Assembly (NCBI GenBank): GCA_021204515.1
Contig: JAJPZH010000107.1
Span: 1 to 54,001, forward strand
DNA length: 54,001 bases
DNA from: Alistipes sp.
GTDB lineage: Bacteria; Bacteroidota; Bacteroidia; Bacteroidales; Rikenellaceae
Direction: 5' to 3'
Shown: positions 13,389 through 21,892 of the stretch, piece after piece
Layout of the letters: every line of letters starts with the position of its first letter
How positions within the stretch are numbered: position 1 is the first letter of the stretch
Translations under genes and position numbers: made by a program
The notes under the pieces: model-generated
Database searches by the model: none
What the model saw: the letters and a program-made list of their open reading frames with translations, nothing else
Told to the model about the DNA's origin: nothing

Positions 13389-13961
13389 TCAGAATACGTA
13401 ATAGATCAGGATTCCCGCTGCGGCCGAGAGGGCGATCAACAGAATGGGATTCACTTTTTTGACCGAAGCGATGAAGACGCCGCCGAACAGCGCCCAGCTC
13501 CAGCCGTCGATGAAATTCTGCTCGTCGGGGGCTTTGCTATGGGGGAACATCAGCAGCAGCGCCGCCGACGCGATCATGCCGATCACCACGGGCCGCATGC
13601 CTTTCATGGCTCCTTCGACGAGCGGATTTTGCTTGAGCCGCAGGAAGAAGCGCGTGATGAGCAGCATCAGCGTCAGCGAGGGCAGGCAGACCGCGAATGT
13701 CGCCAGCGCCGCCCCCAGAATGCCGCACCACTCGTTTCCGGCCTGCGCGCCGACGGTATAGCCGACGTAGGTCGCGGAGTTGATGGCGATGGGGCCGGGC
13801 GTGATCTGCGAGACGGCCACGATGTCGGCGAATTCGGCGTTGGTCATCCATGCGTGCTGGACGACCACTTCGTTCTGGATCAGGGAGAGCATGGCGTATC
13901 CGCCGCCGAAGCCGAAGAACCCTATTTTGAGGTAGCTTGCGAAGAGTTGCCAGAAGATCAT
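13389..13961 (-). CDS. CHR-family (chromate-type) transporter, half-size subunit 2
   Basis: This 190-residue membrane protein is one CHR domain: an N-terminal FGFGGGYAML motif, followed by the QITPGPIAINSATYVGY signature and about six membrane segments. Full-length ChrA is two such domains fused; short CHR proteins come as pairs and act together. CHR proteins export chromate in resistant bacteria, but many homologues in organisms that never meet chromate have unknown anion substrates. Its ATG overlaps the stop of the partner half (13958-13961, ATGA), so the pair is translationally coupled. It is the last gene of the Ehr operon. Confidence 0.92.
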   Translation of the reverse strand: MIFWQLFASYLKIGFFGFGGGYAMLSLIQNEVVVQHAWMTNAEFADIVAVSQITPGPIAINSATYVGYTVGAQAGNEWCGILGAALATFAVCLPSLTLMLLITRFFLRLKQNPLVEGAMKGMRPVVIGMIASAALLLMFPHSKAPDEQNFIDGWSWALFGGVFIASVKKVNPILLIALSAAAGILIYYVF

Positions 13962-14506
13962 TTTTTTGCCTTTTTAGTGATGAGCAGCGTCCATGAAATG
14001 CCGATCGCGGCCGCGGCGATCAGGATGTAGATCGGCGACCAGCCCAGATACCATACGGCGAAGGCCGCCGCCGCGATGACGAAGAACATCGACCAGTGCA
14101 TGCCGCGTGCGAGCGAAAAAACCGGCACCACGATCAGCGCAACGACAGCCGGGCGCATGCCCTTGAAGGCCGCGTCCACGACCGGATTGTGGCGGATGTC
14201 GGCGAACAGCAGGGCGATTGCGAGGATGATGACGAACGACGGCAGGACGCTGCCCAGCAGTGCCGCGACGGCACCTTTGAGACCCCGCATCTTGTAGCCG
14301 ACGAATACCGAGGTATTGATGGCGATCGGTCCGGGAACCGACTGCGCGAGGGTCAGCAGGTCCAAGAATTCCTTGTGCTCGATCCATCCGCGCTTGGCGA
14401 TCAGCTCCTGCTCGATGAGCGGCAGCATGGCGTATCCGCCGCCGAAGGTGAAAAGCCCGATCTTGAAGAACGAGGCGAAAATCGTTCGGAGTCGTTGCAT
14501 GGTCAT
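13958..14506 (-). CDS. CHR-family (chromate-type) transporter, half-size subunit 1
   Basis: This 182-residue single CHR domain has the FTFGGGYAMLPLIEQEL motif near residue 20 and the QSVPGPIAINTSVFVGY signature. It pairs with the following gene, with which it shares about the same length and topology. Its ATG (14506) overlaps the stop of the upstream small-subunit gene as ATGA, placing it in one translationally coupled unit with the Ehr complex. A second in-frame ATG two codons later could also serve. The transported anion is unknown. Confidence 0.92.
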   Translation of the reverse strand: MTMQRLRTIFASFFKIGLFTFGGGYAMLPLIEQELIAKRGWIEHKEFLDLLTLAQSVPGPIAINTSVFVGYKMRGLKGAVAALLGSVLPSFVIILAIALLFADIRHNPVVDAAFKGMRPAVVALIVVPVFSLARGMHWSMFFVIAAAAFAVWYLGWSPIYILIAAAAIGISWTLLITKKAKK

Positions 14507-15267
14507 TCGCGTTTTTTCTTGCCTAACAGGTTGAGGATGCCGTCGATGAAGGTCATCGGATGCGTCGGGGCGCCCGGCAGCCAGAGATCGGCGGCGTGCG
14601 TATCGAAGAAGGTGCGGTCCACGGCGCGGCTGCCGGCGAACAGACCGCCCGAACAGGCTTCCGAGCCGCAGACGACGAGGATTTTGGGATCGGCAACGGC
14701 ATCGCAGCAGATTTGCAGCGCTTCAGCCATATTGACCGTGATCGGGCCGGACACCACCACGCCGTCGGCATGGCGGGGCGAAGCGGTGAAGCCGATGCCG
14801 TAACGTCCCAAGTCGAAATTGACGTTGCCCGTGGCGTTGAGTTCCATTTCGACCGATGCGTCGCCCCCGGCGCAGACCTCGCGCAGTTGGAGCGAGCGGC
14901 CGAAGTAGCGGCCGATTTCGGGGCGTACGGCCGCGGGGTCGAACCGCACGCATTTGTCGCCGGGCCGCACGACGAGTCCTTCGCGCGTCGGCGAGCCGAT
15001 GCGGTAGTCGTTCGTGAAGCGGATATTGCGCGGCGCCGTGCGGGCGCATTCGCCGCAGAAGAGACAGCGGCCGAGGTCGAGCGAGAGCGGCGCGGTGGTC
15101 AGCGCCCCGGTGGGGCAGATTGCCGCTGCCCGTTCGAGGTCCGCGGTGTCCGGGGTTTCGGTCAGTTCGGGCCGTCCGCGGAACTCTTCGGTCAGTTCGA
15201 CGGCGTCGAGATCGGGAATGTATTGTTTCCCGTGGCTGCGCAGTACTTTTATTTTCGGTAGTATCAT
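14503..15267 (-). CDS. Ehr complex small subunit (HycG/NuoB-like) with N-terminal ferredoxin domain
   Basis: This 254-residue protein has two parts. The N-terminal part (about residues 40-115) has C51 in CPTGA and C68/C71/C74 in CLFCGEC, enough for one [4Fe-4S] cluster. The C-terminal part (about residues 120-250) is homologous to HycG/NuoB: YGIGFTASPRHADGVVVSGPIT, EACSGG and a DGILNLL end. The proximal-cluster ligands that HycG and NuoB share are mostly missing. The first pair position reads DASVE (136-140), the last one reads GAPTHP (232-237) instead of GCPP, and only C205 remains. It is therefore unlikely to hold the usual N2-type cluster. The start at 15267 gives MILPKIKVL, 11 bases after the large-subunit stop. 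Confidence 0.9.
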   Translation of the reverse strand: MILPKIKVLRSHGKQYIPDLDAVELTEEFRGRPELTETPDTADLERAAAICPTGALTTAPLSLDLGRCLFCGECARTAPRNIRFTNDYRIGSPTREGLVVRPGDKCVRFDPAAVRPEIGRYFGRSLQLREVCAGGDASVEMELNATGNVNFDLGRYGIGFTASPRHADGVVVSGPITVNMAEALQICCDAVADPKILVVCGSEACSGGLFAGSRAVDRTFFDTHAADLWLPGAPTHPMTFIDGILNLLGKKKRE

Positions 15268-15278
15268 GTTTTTCGTCT

Positions 15279-16790
15279 TTACAAATCGTGGCCGCAGTAG
15301 GAGAGGTTGAAACTCTTGTTGCAGATCGGGAAGTCCGAAATGCCTTCGCCGCGCACGGCCAGCGCCAGTGCCAGCCAGTTGTGCAGGCTGGGGTCCTTGA
15401 TGCGGCAGGCGGCGATCCGGCCTTGGGCGTCGGTCAGCAGGACGTGGCACGTTTCGCCGCGCCACCCCTCGATCAGCCCGAACGCGAGCGAATTGGGTGC
15501 GGGTGGAGCGGCATAATCGGGTGCAGGCAGGCTTCCGGGGACATAGTCCGCCAGCAGGCGGTCGATATACCCGGCCGATTGCAGCACCTCGCGGCAGCGC
15601 ACCATCAGACGCGCCATCACGTCGCCGTGGCGTTTGACGATGCTTTCGTGCCGGATCGTTCCTGCGAAAACGCCCCACGGGTGCGTGGCGCGGATGTCGC
15701 GGGCCGCGCCGCTCGCGCGGGCCGCCTGACCCACGCCGCCGATGCGGAGCATCTCCTCGCGCGGCACGATGCCGCACTGCTCGAAGCGGGCCAGCAGCGT
15801 CGGCGACGACTTGATGTCGCGGCGCACTTCGTCGTAACGGCGGGCGATCTGCGCGACGTTGCGGCGGATCGTCTCCGCCTTTTCGGCCGTCAGCGGATGG
15901 TTCGTGCCGCCGGGGCGGATCAGCCCCTTGCCGAAGCGGTTGCCGCACCACGCCTGCGTGGTGTTGATCGTCATCGTCCGGAGCGCTTCGCAGGCCACCT
16001 GTCCCAGCTGGTAGCCGACGTCCATGCAGAGCGCGCCCGTGTCGGCGATCTGCATCGCCATCCGTTCCAGTTCGAGCGCTACGGCGCGTTCGACGCCGAG
16101 CCGTGCGGAGGGGACGCCGCCCGTGAGTTTCTCGACCGCCGACGCGAACGTGGCGGCGTGGGTCACGGCGCTGTCACCCGCGACGGCTTCCGCGAGACAC
16201 ATCTGCCGCAGGCGGTTGGCCGTAGTCTCGAATTCATGCTCGACGCCGCGGTGCTGGTATCCCAGCGCGATTTCGAGGTGGAGCACCTGCTCGCCGTTGC
16301 AGATGAAGCGGAACGCGCCCGGTTCGATGATTCCCGCATGAATCGGGCCGACGTTCACTTCGTGCAGCGAACGGCCCTCCATCGTGTAGAAAGGGTAGTT
16401 GTCCATCGTACTGCCGCGGTCGAACCGGTCGAACGGAAAACGCAGCGGCTTGGGCCACGGCATGCCGTCGAAACGCACGCCGTAACGTTCGGCGATGTCG
16501 CGCTCGAACGGGTGCACCTGCGGGTGCAGGGCCGTGAGCGAAGGGAGTTCCTGCTCGTCGTAGTACTCCATGGCGTGCGACGCGATCAGCACCTTGGCCT
16601 CCGTGTCGTCGAGCAGCAGGCAGAAGAACCGGAGCCGGTCGCCGAGCGGCAGGGCGAAATAGTGGGCTATATGGTAACGCGCGTCGGCCAGCTTGGCGGC
16701 CAGATCGGCGTAGAATTCGGCGTACGACGCTTCGGGAATTTCCGACAGCGGTACGGCGGGGGCTGTATTATCGGTTATATAATATTTCAT
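15279..16790 (-). CDS. Ehr complex large subunit (HycE/NuoCD-like) lacking NiFe ligands
   Basis: This 503-residue protein has an N-terminal NuoC/HycE-like domain (about residues 1-130) fused to a NuoD/hydrogenase-large-subunit domain (about 140-503) with the landmarks VGPIHAGIIEPG and GYQHRGVEH. In true hydrogenases the NiFe atoms are held by two CxxC pairs. Here the first pair aligns to A204 and S207 (in EAVAGDSAVTH), and the second aligns to S497 and G500 in FNLSYCGHDL, where a single displaced Cys remains. It therefore cannot form a NiFe centre and matches the energy-converting-hydrogenase-related (Ehr) group. The ATG at 16790 overlaps the stop of the preceding antiporter-like gene (ATGA). 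Confidence 0.92.
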   Translation of the reverse strand: MKYYITDNTAPAVPLSEIPEASYAEFYADLAAKLADARYHIAHYFALPLGDRLRFFCLLLDDTEAKVLIASHAMEYYDEQELPSLTALHPQVHPFERDIAERYGVRFDGMPWPKPLRFPFDRFDRGSTMDNYPFYTMEGRSLHEVNVGPIHAGIIEPGAFRFICNGEQVLHLEIALGYQHRGVEHEFETTANRLRQMCLAEAVAGDSAVTHAATFASAVEKLTGGVPSARLGVERAVALELERMAMQIADTGALCMDVGYQLGQVACEALRTMTINTTQAWCGNRFGKGLIRPGGTNHPLTAEKAETIRRNVAQIARRYDEVRRDIKSSPTLLARFEQCGIVPREEMLRIGGVGQAARASGAARDIRATHPWGVFAGTIRHESIVKRHGDVMARLMVRCREVLQSAGYIDRLLADYVPGSLPAPDYAAPPAPNSLAFGLIEGWRGETCHVLLTDAQGRIAACRIKDPSLHNWLALALAVRGEGISDFPICNKSFNLSYCGHDL

Positions 16791-18187
16791 AACGCGGCGA
16801 TTTCGGTGATGATCCGTTGCAGAAGTTCCGACTGCCACATGCCCAGCACGACGGCGGCAGCGAGCAGCGACAGGGCCGACCACGAGAGCGCCTTGTGGGC
16901 TTTCGACGGGTGCAGACGGTCCTGATTGGGCTGGTAGCAGAGCCGGATCAGGCGCGATCCGAACGAGTAGATGACGATGCACATCAGCAGGAGCAGACCC
17001 GCCACGAGCCACCAGTTTTGGTCGGTGATGACCTGCTTGAGGATCATCAGCTCGGAGACGAACAGCGGCGAGGGCGGGAAGGCCAGCAGTACGACCATGC
17101 CCGTCAGCAGGCCGACGGCCCCGACGCGGTTGATGCGGATGTAGTCGCCGATGCGGTTGATGCGGTAGCTGTCGTACACCTGCCGTACGACGGCCATCTG
17201 CAGGAAAAGACTGCTCTTGACGAGCGTATGGCAGAATACGTGGAACAGCGCCGCCCATACGCCGATGCCGCCGATGCCCAGTCCGATGGCGGCGATGCCC
17301 ATGTTCTCGACGGTGGAGTAGGAGAGGAAGCGCTTGTAGTTGTTGGTGCGGCGCAGGAAAAGCGCGCCCACGCCGAGTGAGAGGATGCCCACGATGAGCA
17401 GTACCGAACGCACCCACGGGAAAACTTCCGTCCCGGCGAGCAGTTTGTAGACGCGCAGCAGCGCGAGGAATCCGGCGTTGACCAGTCCCGTGGAGATCAG
17501 CGCCGAAGCCGGTGCGGGGGCCGCGAAATTGGCGTCTATGCCGACCGTATAGAGCGGGAACAGCTCCATTTTGCAGCTGTAACCGCTGAGGATCAGCAGG
17601 AACGCCGTCTTCAGGTAGAGCGGGTAGCCCGACGAGGCCGCTTCGGCGACGGCTTCGTACGAAAGCGTTTCGCACTTGGTCGCGGCGGCCAGCAGCAGGA
17701 TGCCCAGATAGGCCATGGCGATGCCCGTCGAGCAGACGAAGACGTATTTCCACGCCGCTTCGAGCGCCTGCGCCGTGCGGCGGTGGTAGATGATGCCCGC
17801 CGAACAGAGCGTCGTCGCTTCGAGGAAGATCCACGTCACGGCGAGGTTGTTGGCGAAATAGGCTCCGGCGATGGCCGTGGTGAGCAGCATCAGCAGGGCG
17901 AAATAGAGGCGGTAGGAGCGGATGTTGTCGTTCTGCAGGTAAGCTTCCGAATGGCCGAAGACGTACATCGAGACGACGACCAGCAGCAGATAGAAAAGCG
18001 TGCCGAGCGCGTCGAAGGTGAAGAATGCGGCCGAGGTCGTGTCGTAGAGTCCGCCCCAGAGCAGCAGGCCCGCGGCGGCGATCTGTACGGCGTAGAAGAG
18101 TATGCCGGCGGCGAGAACCGCACGTTTGGTCCGGGCGAAGAGCGCCGCGACGGCGATCAGGATGCTGGCGATCAGGTAGTATATCAT
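16787..18187 (-). CDS. Ehr complex antiporter-like membrane subunit (HyfF/NuoN-like)
   Basis: This 466-residue polytopic protein of the proton-translocating NADH dehydrogenase / Mrp antiporter family has about 14 membrane segments. Expected landmarks are present: a membrane Glu in TWIFLEATTLC, a Lys segment in GYSCKMELFPLY, YKRFLSYSTVENMG, and FHVFCHTLVKSSLF with the conserved His/Lys pair. It should carry protons or sodium. It overlaps the large-subunit start by four bases and starts 4 bases after the HyfE-like gene. Confidence 0.93.
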   Translation of the reverse strand: MIYYLIASILIAVAALFARTKRAVLAAGILFYAVQIAAAGLLLWGGLYDTTSAAFFTFDALGTLFYLLLVVVSMYVFGHSEAYLQNDNIRSYRLYFALLMLLTTAIAGAYFANNLAVTWIFLEATTLCSAGIIYHRRTAQALEAAWKYVFVCSTGIAMAYLGILLLAAATKCETLSYEAVAEAASSGYPLYLKTAFLLILSGYSCKMELFPLYTVGIDANFAAPAPASALISTGLVNAGFLALLRVYKLLAGTEVFPWVRSVLLIVGILSLGVGALFLRRTNNYKRFLSYSTVENMGIAAIGLGIGGIGVWAALFHVFCHTLVKSSLFLQMAVVRQVYDSYRINRIGDYIRINRVGAVGLLTGMVVLLAFPPSPLFVSELMILKQVITDQNWWLVAGLLLLMCIVIYSFGSRLIRLCYQPNQDRLHPSKAHKALSWSALSLLAAAVVLGMWQSELLQRIITEIAAL

Positions 18188-18191
18188 GGCG

Positions 18192-18821
18192 TCAGTCCTT
18201 TACGTTGGTGAGTGAATCGGCGTCGTCGGCGTGTATCTTGCCGTCGATCTTGGTGAAGAAGATACCCAGCATCAGCACCGAGATCAGGATGTCGAGCAGG
18301 ATGGCGAAGTTGATCAGCAGCGGCATTTCGACGCCTATGGCCATCGAAAAGAGGAAAACGCCGTTCTCGATCACCAGAAAGCCGACCATGTGCGAGAAGA
18401 TGCGTGAGCGCAGGACGATTAGGATCAGGCCGCTCAGCAGGGCGTATAGCGCCACGCCGAAGAATACGAGGTCGATGGCCGAGTCGGCGATGTAGTAGGT
18501 AATCGAAGCGCTGACCGCCAGCGCCATGAGCGACAGCAGGAGCGAACCCGACTGCGACGATCCGGAGCGGCGTACGCGGTTGATCTTGGTTTTGCGGATC
18601 ATGGCGAAGAGAATGGCCGGGACCAGCAGGGCCTTGAACGCCAGCGTCTCGATGGCGATGAAGATCAGTTCCAGCGGATTGATGGCGTGCAGGCGCAGCA
18701 GGGCGACGGCGAAGAGAATCCACCCCTGCAGTCCGATGATCGACGCGAAGTTGCGGAAACGTTCGGTGATCGCCAGATAGACGAGCGTGATGACGTAGAG
18801 TATGACCAGCGGGAGTATCAT
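18192..18821 (-). CDS. Ehr complex membrane subunit HyfE-like
   Basis: This 209-residue protein with six or seven membrane segments is homologous to HyfE, whose C-terminal part corresponds to NuoK/MrpC. Visible landmarks are the N-terminal LVYLAITERFRNFASIIGLQGW and the NuoK-like stretch HMVGFLVIENGVFLFSMAIG, in which the in-membrane Glu of IENG is the expected proton-pathway residue. The start at 18821 (MILPLVILYV) is chosen because it overlaps the previous stop as ATGA and gives the family's usual length (about 210-220). Confidence 0.92.
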   Translation of the reverse strand: MILPLVILYVITLVYLAITERFRNFASIIGLQGWILFAVALLRLHAINPLELIFIAIETLAFKALLVPAILFAMIRKTKINRVRRSGSSQSGSLLLSLMALAVSASITYYIADSAIDLVFFGVALYALLSGLILIVLRSRIFSHMVGFLVIENGVFLFSMAIGVEMPLLINFAILLDILISVLMLGIFFTKIDGKIHADDADSLTNVKD

Positions 18822-19732
18822 TGGATGCTGATGTTTAGTTGCAGCAGGTAGCCCGTGAAGAAGCCCACAGCCGCCAGAGCCGCGATGGTGAGAATGAATG
18901 TGGTGTTGCGCGAGAGTTTGTTGCGGGCCTGCGTCGATTCGACCACGCCGACCGAGAGTCCGGTGAGGAGTACCGCCAGCGGCGCCGCGGCCCACCAGTG
19001 GGGGCAGAGCGCCGCCGTCACGGCATCGGCCGCCAGCATCGACAGCGCCGCGGTTTTGAGCCACCCGGCGATTTTGATCATGCCGAGGTCCGTGCCGCAG
19101 TAGTCGAGACACATCACCTCGTGGATCATCGTCAGTTCGAGGTGGGTGCGGGGATCGTCCACCGGTACGCGGCCGCTTTCGGTGAAGACGATCTTCACCA
19201 GCACGTAGGCCGTGAGCAGCAGCAGAACGGTCAGCTGCAGGTCGCCCGTCGCCGCTTCGGCGAAGATCCGGGCGAACGACGTATGTCCCGCCAGCAGGGC
19301 CAGCGTGCCGGCCGTGAGCATGAGCGCCGGTTCGACCAGCGCGCCGTAGAGGGCCTCGCGGCTCGCGCCCATGCCTTCGAACGAACTTCCGGTGTCCATG
19401 GCGCCGAGTATCAGCGCGAAGCGGCCGAGAGCCATCAGGTAGGCGAAGCAGACGATGTCGCCGTTGAACGACAGCAGGGGTTTCAGTTCCCCGACGGGGA
19501 TGAAGAGTGCGGCGACGATTGCCGAGCCGAGGTAGACCGACGGCACGGCGCGGAACAGCGCCGATGCGGTCGTCGAATAGACCGCGCCTTTGCGCAGCAG
19601 CAGGCGCACGTCGTAGAGGTGCTGGGCGAAGCGGATGCCCCGGCGGCCCGCCAGCACGGCCCGCGTGCGGTTTATCAGGCCCGGAATGCAGACGGCCGTC
19701 AGCAGGATCAGGAGAGTGTTGAGTGCCGTCAT
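18818..19732 (-). CDS. Ehr complex membrane subunit HyfC/NuoH-like
   Basis: This 304-residue membrane protein of the NuoH/HyfC/HycD family anchors the hydrophilic arm to the membrane arm. About eight membrane segments are seen. The family landmarks are GINRTRA-like GLINRTRAVLAGRRG near residue 20, a YDVRLLLRK loop, and ESGRVPVDDPRTHLELTMIHE (about residues 175-196), which holds the conserved acidic residues of the quinone-side or E-channel loop. Length matches HyfC (about 310-320). It starts two bases after the HyfB-like stop. Confidence 0.93.
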   Translation of the reverse strand: MTALNTLLILLTAVCIPGLINRTRAVLAGRRGIRFAQHLYDVRLLLRKGAVYSTTASALFRAVPSVYLGSAIVAALFIPVGELKPLLSFNGDIVCFAYLMALGRFALILGAMDTGSSFEGMGASREALYGALVEPALMLTAGTLALLAGHTSFARIFAEAATGDLQLTVLLLLTAYVLVKIVFTESGRVPVDDPRTHLELTMIHEVMCLDYCGTDLGMIKIAGWLKTAALSMLAADAVTAALCPHWWAAAPLAVLLTGLSVGVVESTQARNKLSRNTTFILTIAALAAVGFFTGYLLQLNISIQ

Positions 19733-19734
19733 TG

Positions 19735-21720
19735 TCAGATCAGGTTAAAGATGGACAACAGGAATATCAGGACCAGAAACGCCAGCGCGAAGAGTACGTA
19801 GTGGTTGATTTTGCCCGTACGCAGGCGCATGGCGCGCTTGTTTATCACGCGCAGCAGTTCGACCCACCACGCCGCGAAGAGTTTGTCGAAACGGTCCTTG
19901 TGGCGGATGTCGAAGTTGTGCGCCGCAGGGAAAATCTCGCCTTTGCCGACGGCGCCGCCTTCGCCGCTGTTCTGCGTGAGCGACGTGGCGATCGACTGCA
20001 GTCCTTCGGAGTAGGATTCGCCGCTGTACTGCATCCGCACGTTGGGCGAGGTGAAGCCGCAGCCCCACGTCGCGCCTTCGGCCACCTTGCGCGTGCGCAA
20101 GGCGCGGCTGCGGAGCCATGCCAAGAGTCCGACGACCAGAATCAGCAGCCATGCCGTGCGGCTGACGGCCGCCAGCGTGGGCGACAGCAGGTAGTCCGCC
20201 GCATCGGCGGGGTGGTGGATGAAAAATCCCGCGGCGCGGGTTACCACGCCCACGGCGGCCTGCGGAAAGAGTCCTATGAAGAGGATTCCGGCCAGCGGCA
20301 GCGCCATGGCGGCGATGCGGAAATTATCGACCTCGGAGGCTTCGGCCACTTCGTGCGTGCGGGGCGCGCCGAGGAACACCGTGCCGTAGAGTTTGGTGAA
20401 GGCCAGAATCACCACTCCGCCGATCAGCGCCAGCGCGGCCAGTCCGGCTGCCGAAGCGAGTACGTCGCTGCCCGAAGCGATGCCGTCGAGCATGCCGAGG
20501 TAGATCAGCAGTTCCGAGACGAATCCGTTGAGCGGCGGCAGGGCGCAGATGGCCGCCGTGCCGGCCAGAAACAGCAGGCCCGTGACGGGCATGTGTTTGC
20601 CCAGTCCGCCCAGTGCGTCGAGCGACGTGGTGTGCGTTTTGGAGAGTATGTTGCCGGCTCCGAAAAAGAGCAGCGATTTGAACAGCGAATGGTTGAGCGT
20701 GTGGAGCAGTGCGCCCGAGAGACCGCAGATCGCCGCGAGCTGGTTGCCCGAACTCTTGCCCAGCGCAGCGATGCCCAGTCCGATCAGGACGATGCCGATG
20801 TTTTCGATCGACGAGTAGGCCAGCAGCCGTTTCACGTCGTTCTGCGCCGCGGCGAGGATCACGCCCCAAAGTCCCGTGACGATGCCTGCGACGAGCAGGA
20901 TCAGGCCCGCGGTGCGGAGTGTCGGCAGGTCGGCGATCTGCGCCGTGACGCGCAGGATGCCGTAGACGCCCGTCTTGATCATCACGCCCGACATCAGGGC
21001 CGAGACATGCGACGGGGCGGCGGGATGCGCTTCGGGAAGCCAGACGTGCATCGGGAACATGCCGGCCTTCATGCCGAAGCCCGCGAGGAAGACCACGAAC
21101 AGCGGCAGGGCGGGCTGCGTGCGGAAATATTCGCCCAGCAGGGCGAAGTCGGCCGATCCGCAGACGCTGTCCAGCCGCACGAAGCCGATGAGCAGCAGGG
21201 CGAATCCCACGTGCATCATGATCACGTAGGCCAGTGCGGCGCGGCGCACTTCGCGGCGCTCGGCGTCGAACAGGATCAGCAGGAACGATGCGACGGTCAT
21301 CAGCTCCCAGAAAAAGAGAAACGAAAATCCGCCTTCGGAGGTCACTACGCCCAGCATGGCGTAGAACATCGCCGCCAATGCGGTGTAGTGCAGCGAGATG
21401 TGGGCCGGGGATTTGCGGCTTAGGTAATGCGCGAGATACCCCCGCGAATAGAGTACTGCGGCGACGGCTCCGACCGAGACGATCAGTACGAACAGCGCCG
21501 AAAGAGGGTCCATCGAACCTGCGTCGCTTCCGAAGAGGAAGACGCTGGTCGCCCACAGCCGTACGGTATGTCCGCCGGCAAGCACTCCGACGGCCGTTGC
21601 CGACGCCCAGAGCGCCCCCGCCGCGACCACTGCCAGCGCCGCCCACACCTTGGCTTTGAGGGGAGCGGCGAATATCAGCGCCGTCACCACCGCCAGCGCG
21701 AGAAGTGAATAGAGAAACAT
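19735..21720 (-). CDS. Ehr complex antiporter-like membrane subunit (HyfB/NuoL-like)
   Basis: This 661-residue polytopic protein of the NuoL/NuoM/HyfB family has about 16 membrane segments. Core landmarks are FSFLFFWELMTVASF (membrane Glu), SALMSGVMIKTGVYG (Lys), DVKRLLAYSSIENIG, and LLHTLNHSLFKSLLF with the His/Lys pair. The C-terminal extension beyond residue 500 resembles the HyfB/HycC tail. It is the first gene of the eight-gene operon and probably the distal cation pump. No obvious promoter is seen in the 172-base gap upstream. Confidence 0.94.
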   Translation of the reverse strand: MFLYSLLALAVVTALIFAAPLKAKVWAALAVVAAGALWASATAVGVLAGGHTVRLWATSVFLFGSDAGSMDPLSALFVLIVSVGAVAAVLYSRGYLAHYLSRKSPAHISLHYTALAAMFYAMLGVVTSEGGFSFLFFWELMTVASFLLILFDAERREVRRAALAYVIMMHVGFALLLIGFVRLDSVCGSADFALLGEYFRTQPALPLFVVFLAGFGMKAGMFPMHVWLPEAHPAAPSHVSALMSGVMIKTGVYGILRVTAQIADLPTLRTAGLILLVAGIVTGLWGVILAAAQNDVKRLLAYSSIENIGIVLIGLGIAALGKSSGNQLAAICGLSGALLHTLNHSLFKSLLFFGAGNILSKTHTTSLDALGGLGKHMPVTGLLFLAGTAAICALPPLNGFVSELLIYLGMLDGIASGSDVLASAAGLAALALIGGVVILAFTKLYGTVFLGAPRTHEVAEASEVDNFRIAAMALPLAGILFIGLFPQAAVGVVTRAAGFFIHHPADAADYLLSPTLAAVSRTAWLLILVVGLLAWLRSRALRTRKVAEGATWGCGFTSPNVRMQYSGESYSEGLQSIATSLTQNSGEGGAVGKGEIFPAAHNFDIRHKDRFDKLFAAWWVELLRVINKRAMRLRTGKINHYVLFALAFLVLIFLLSIFNLI

Positions 21721-21892
21721 GAGCTATTTGTGTGTAATTATACTGTTTATACCGTGCCGCTTCCGGGGCGGCCGTTGTCGCCGCCTGCGGCGTCGTTTGC
21801 AGATCCGACTTCTACCCAAGCCCTTCTCTTGGGCGGGGCTTTGTGCTGCCATGCGGCAGAATCAGCGGTGCGGACCGTTTTTGTTCATATCG

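Noticed and set aside
13389-21720. Calling the operon a formate hydrogenlyase or hydrogenase-4
   Set aside because: The NiFe ligands are missing in the large subunit, and no formate dehydrogenase or maturation genes are present in the window.
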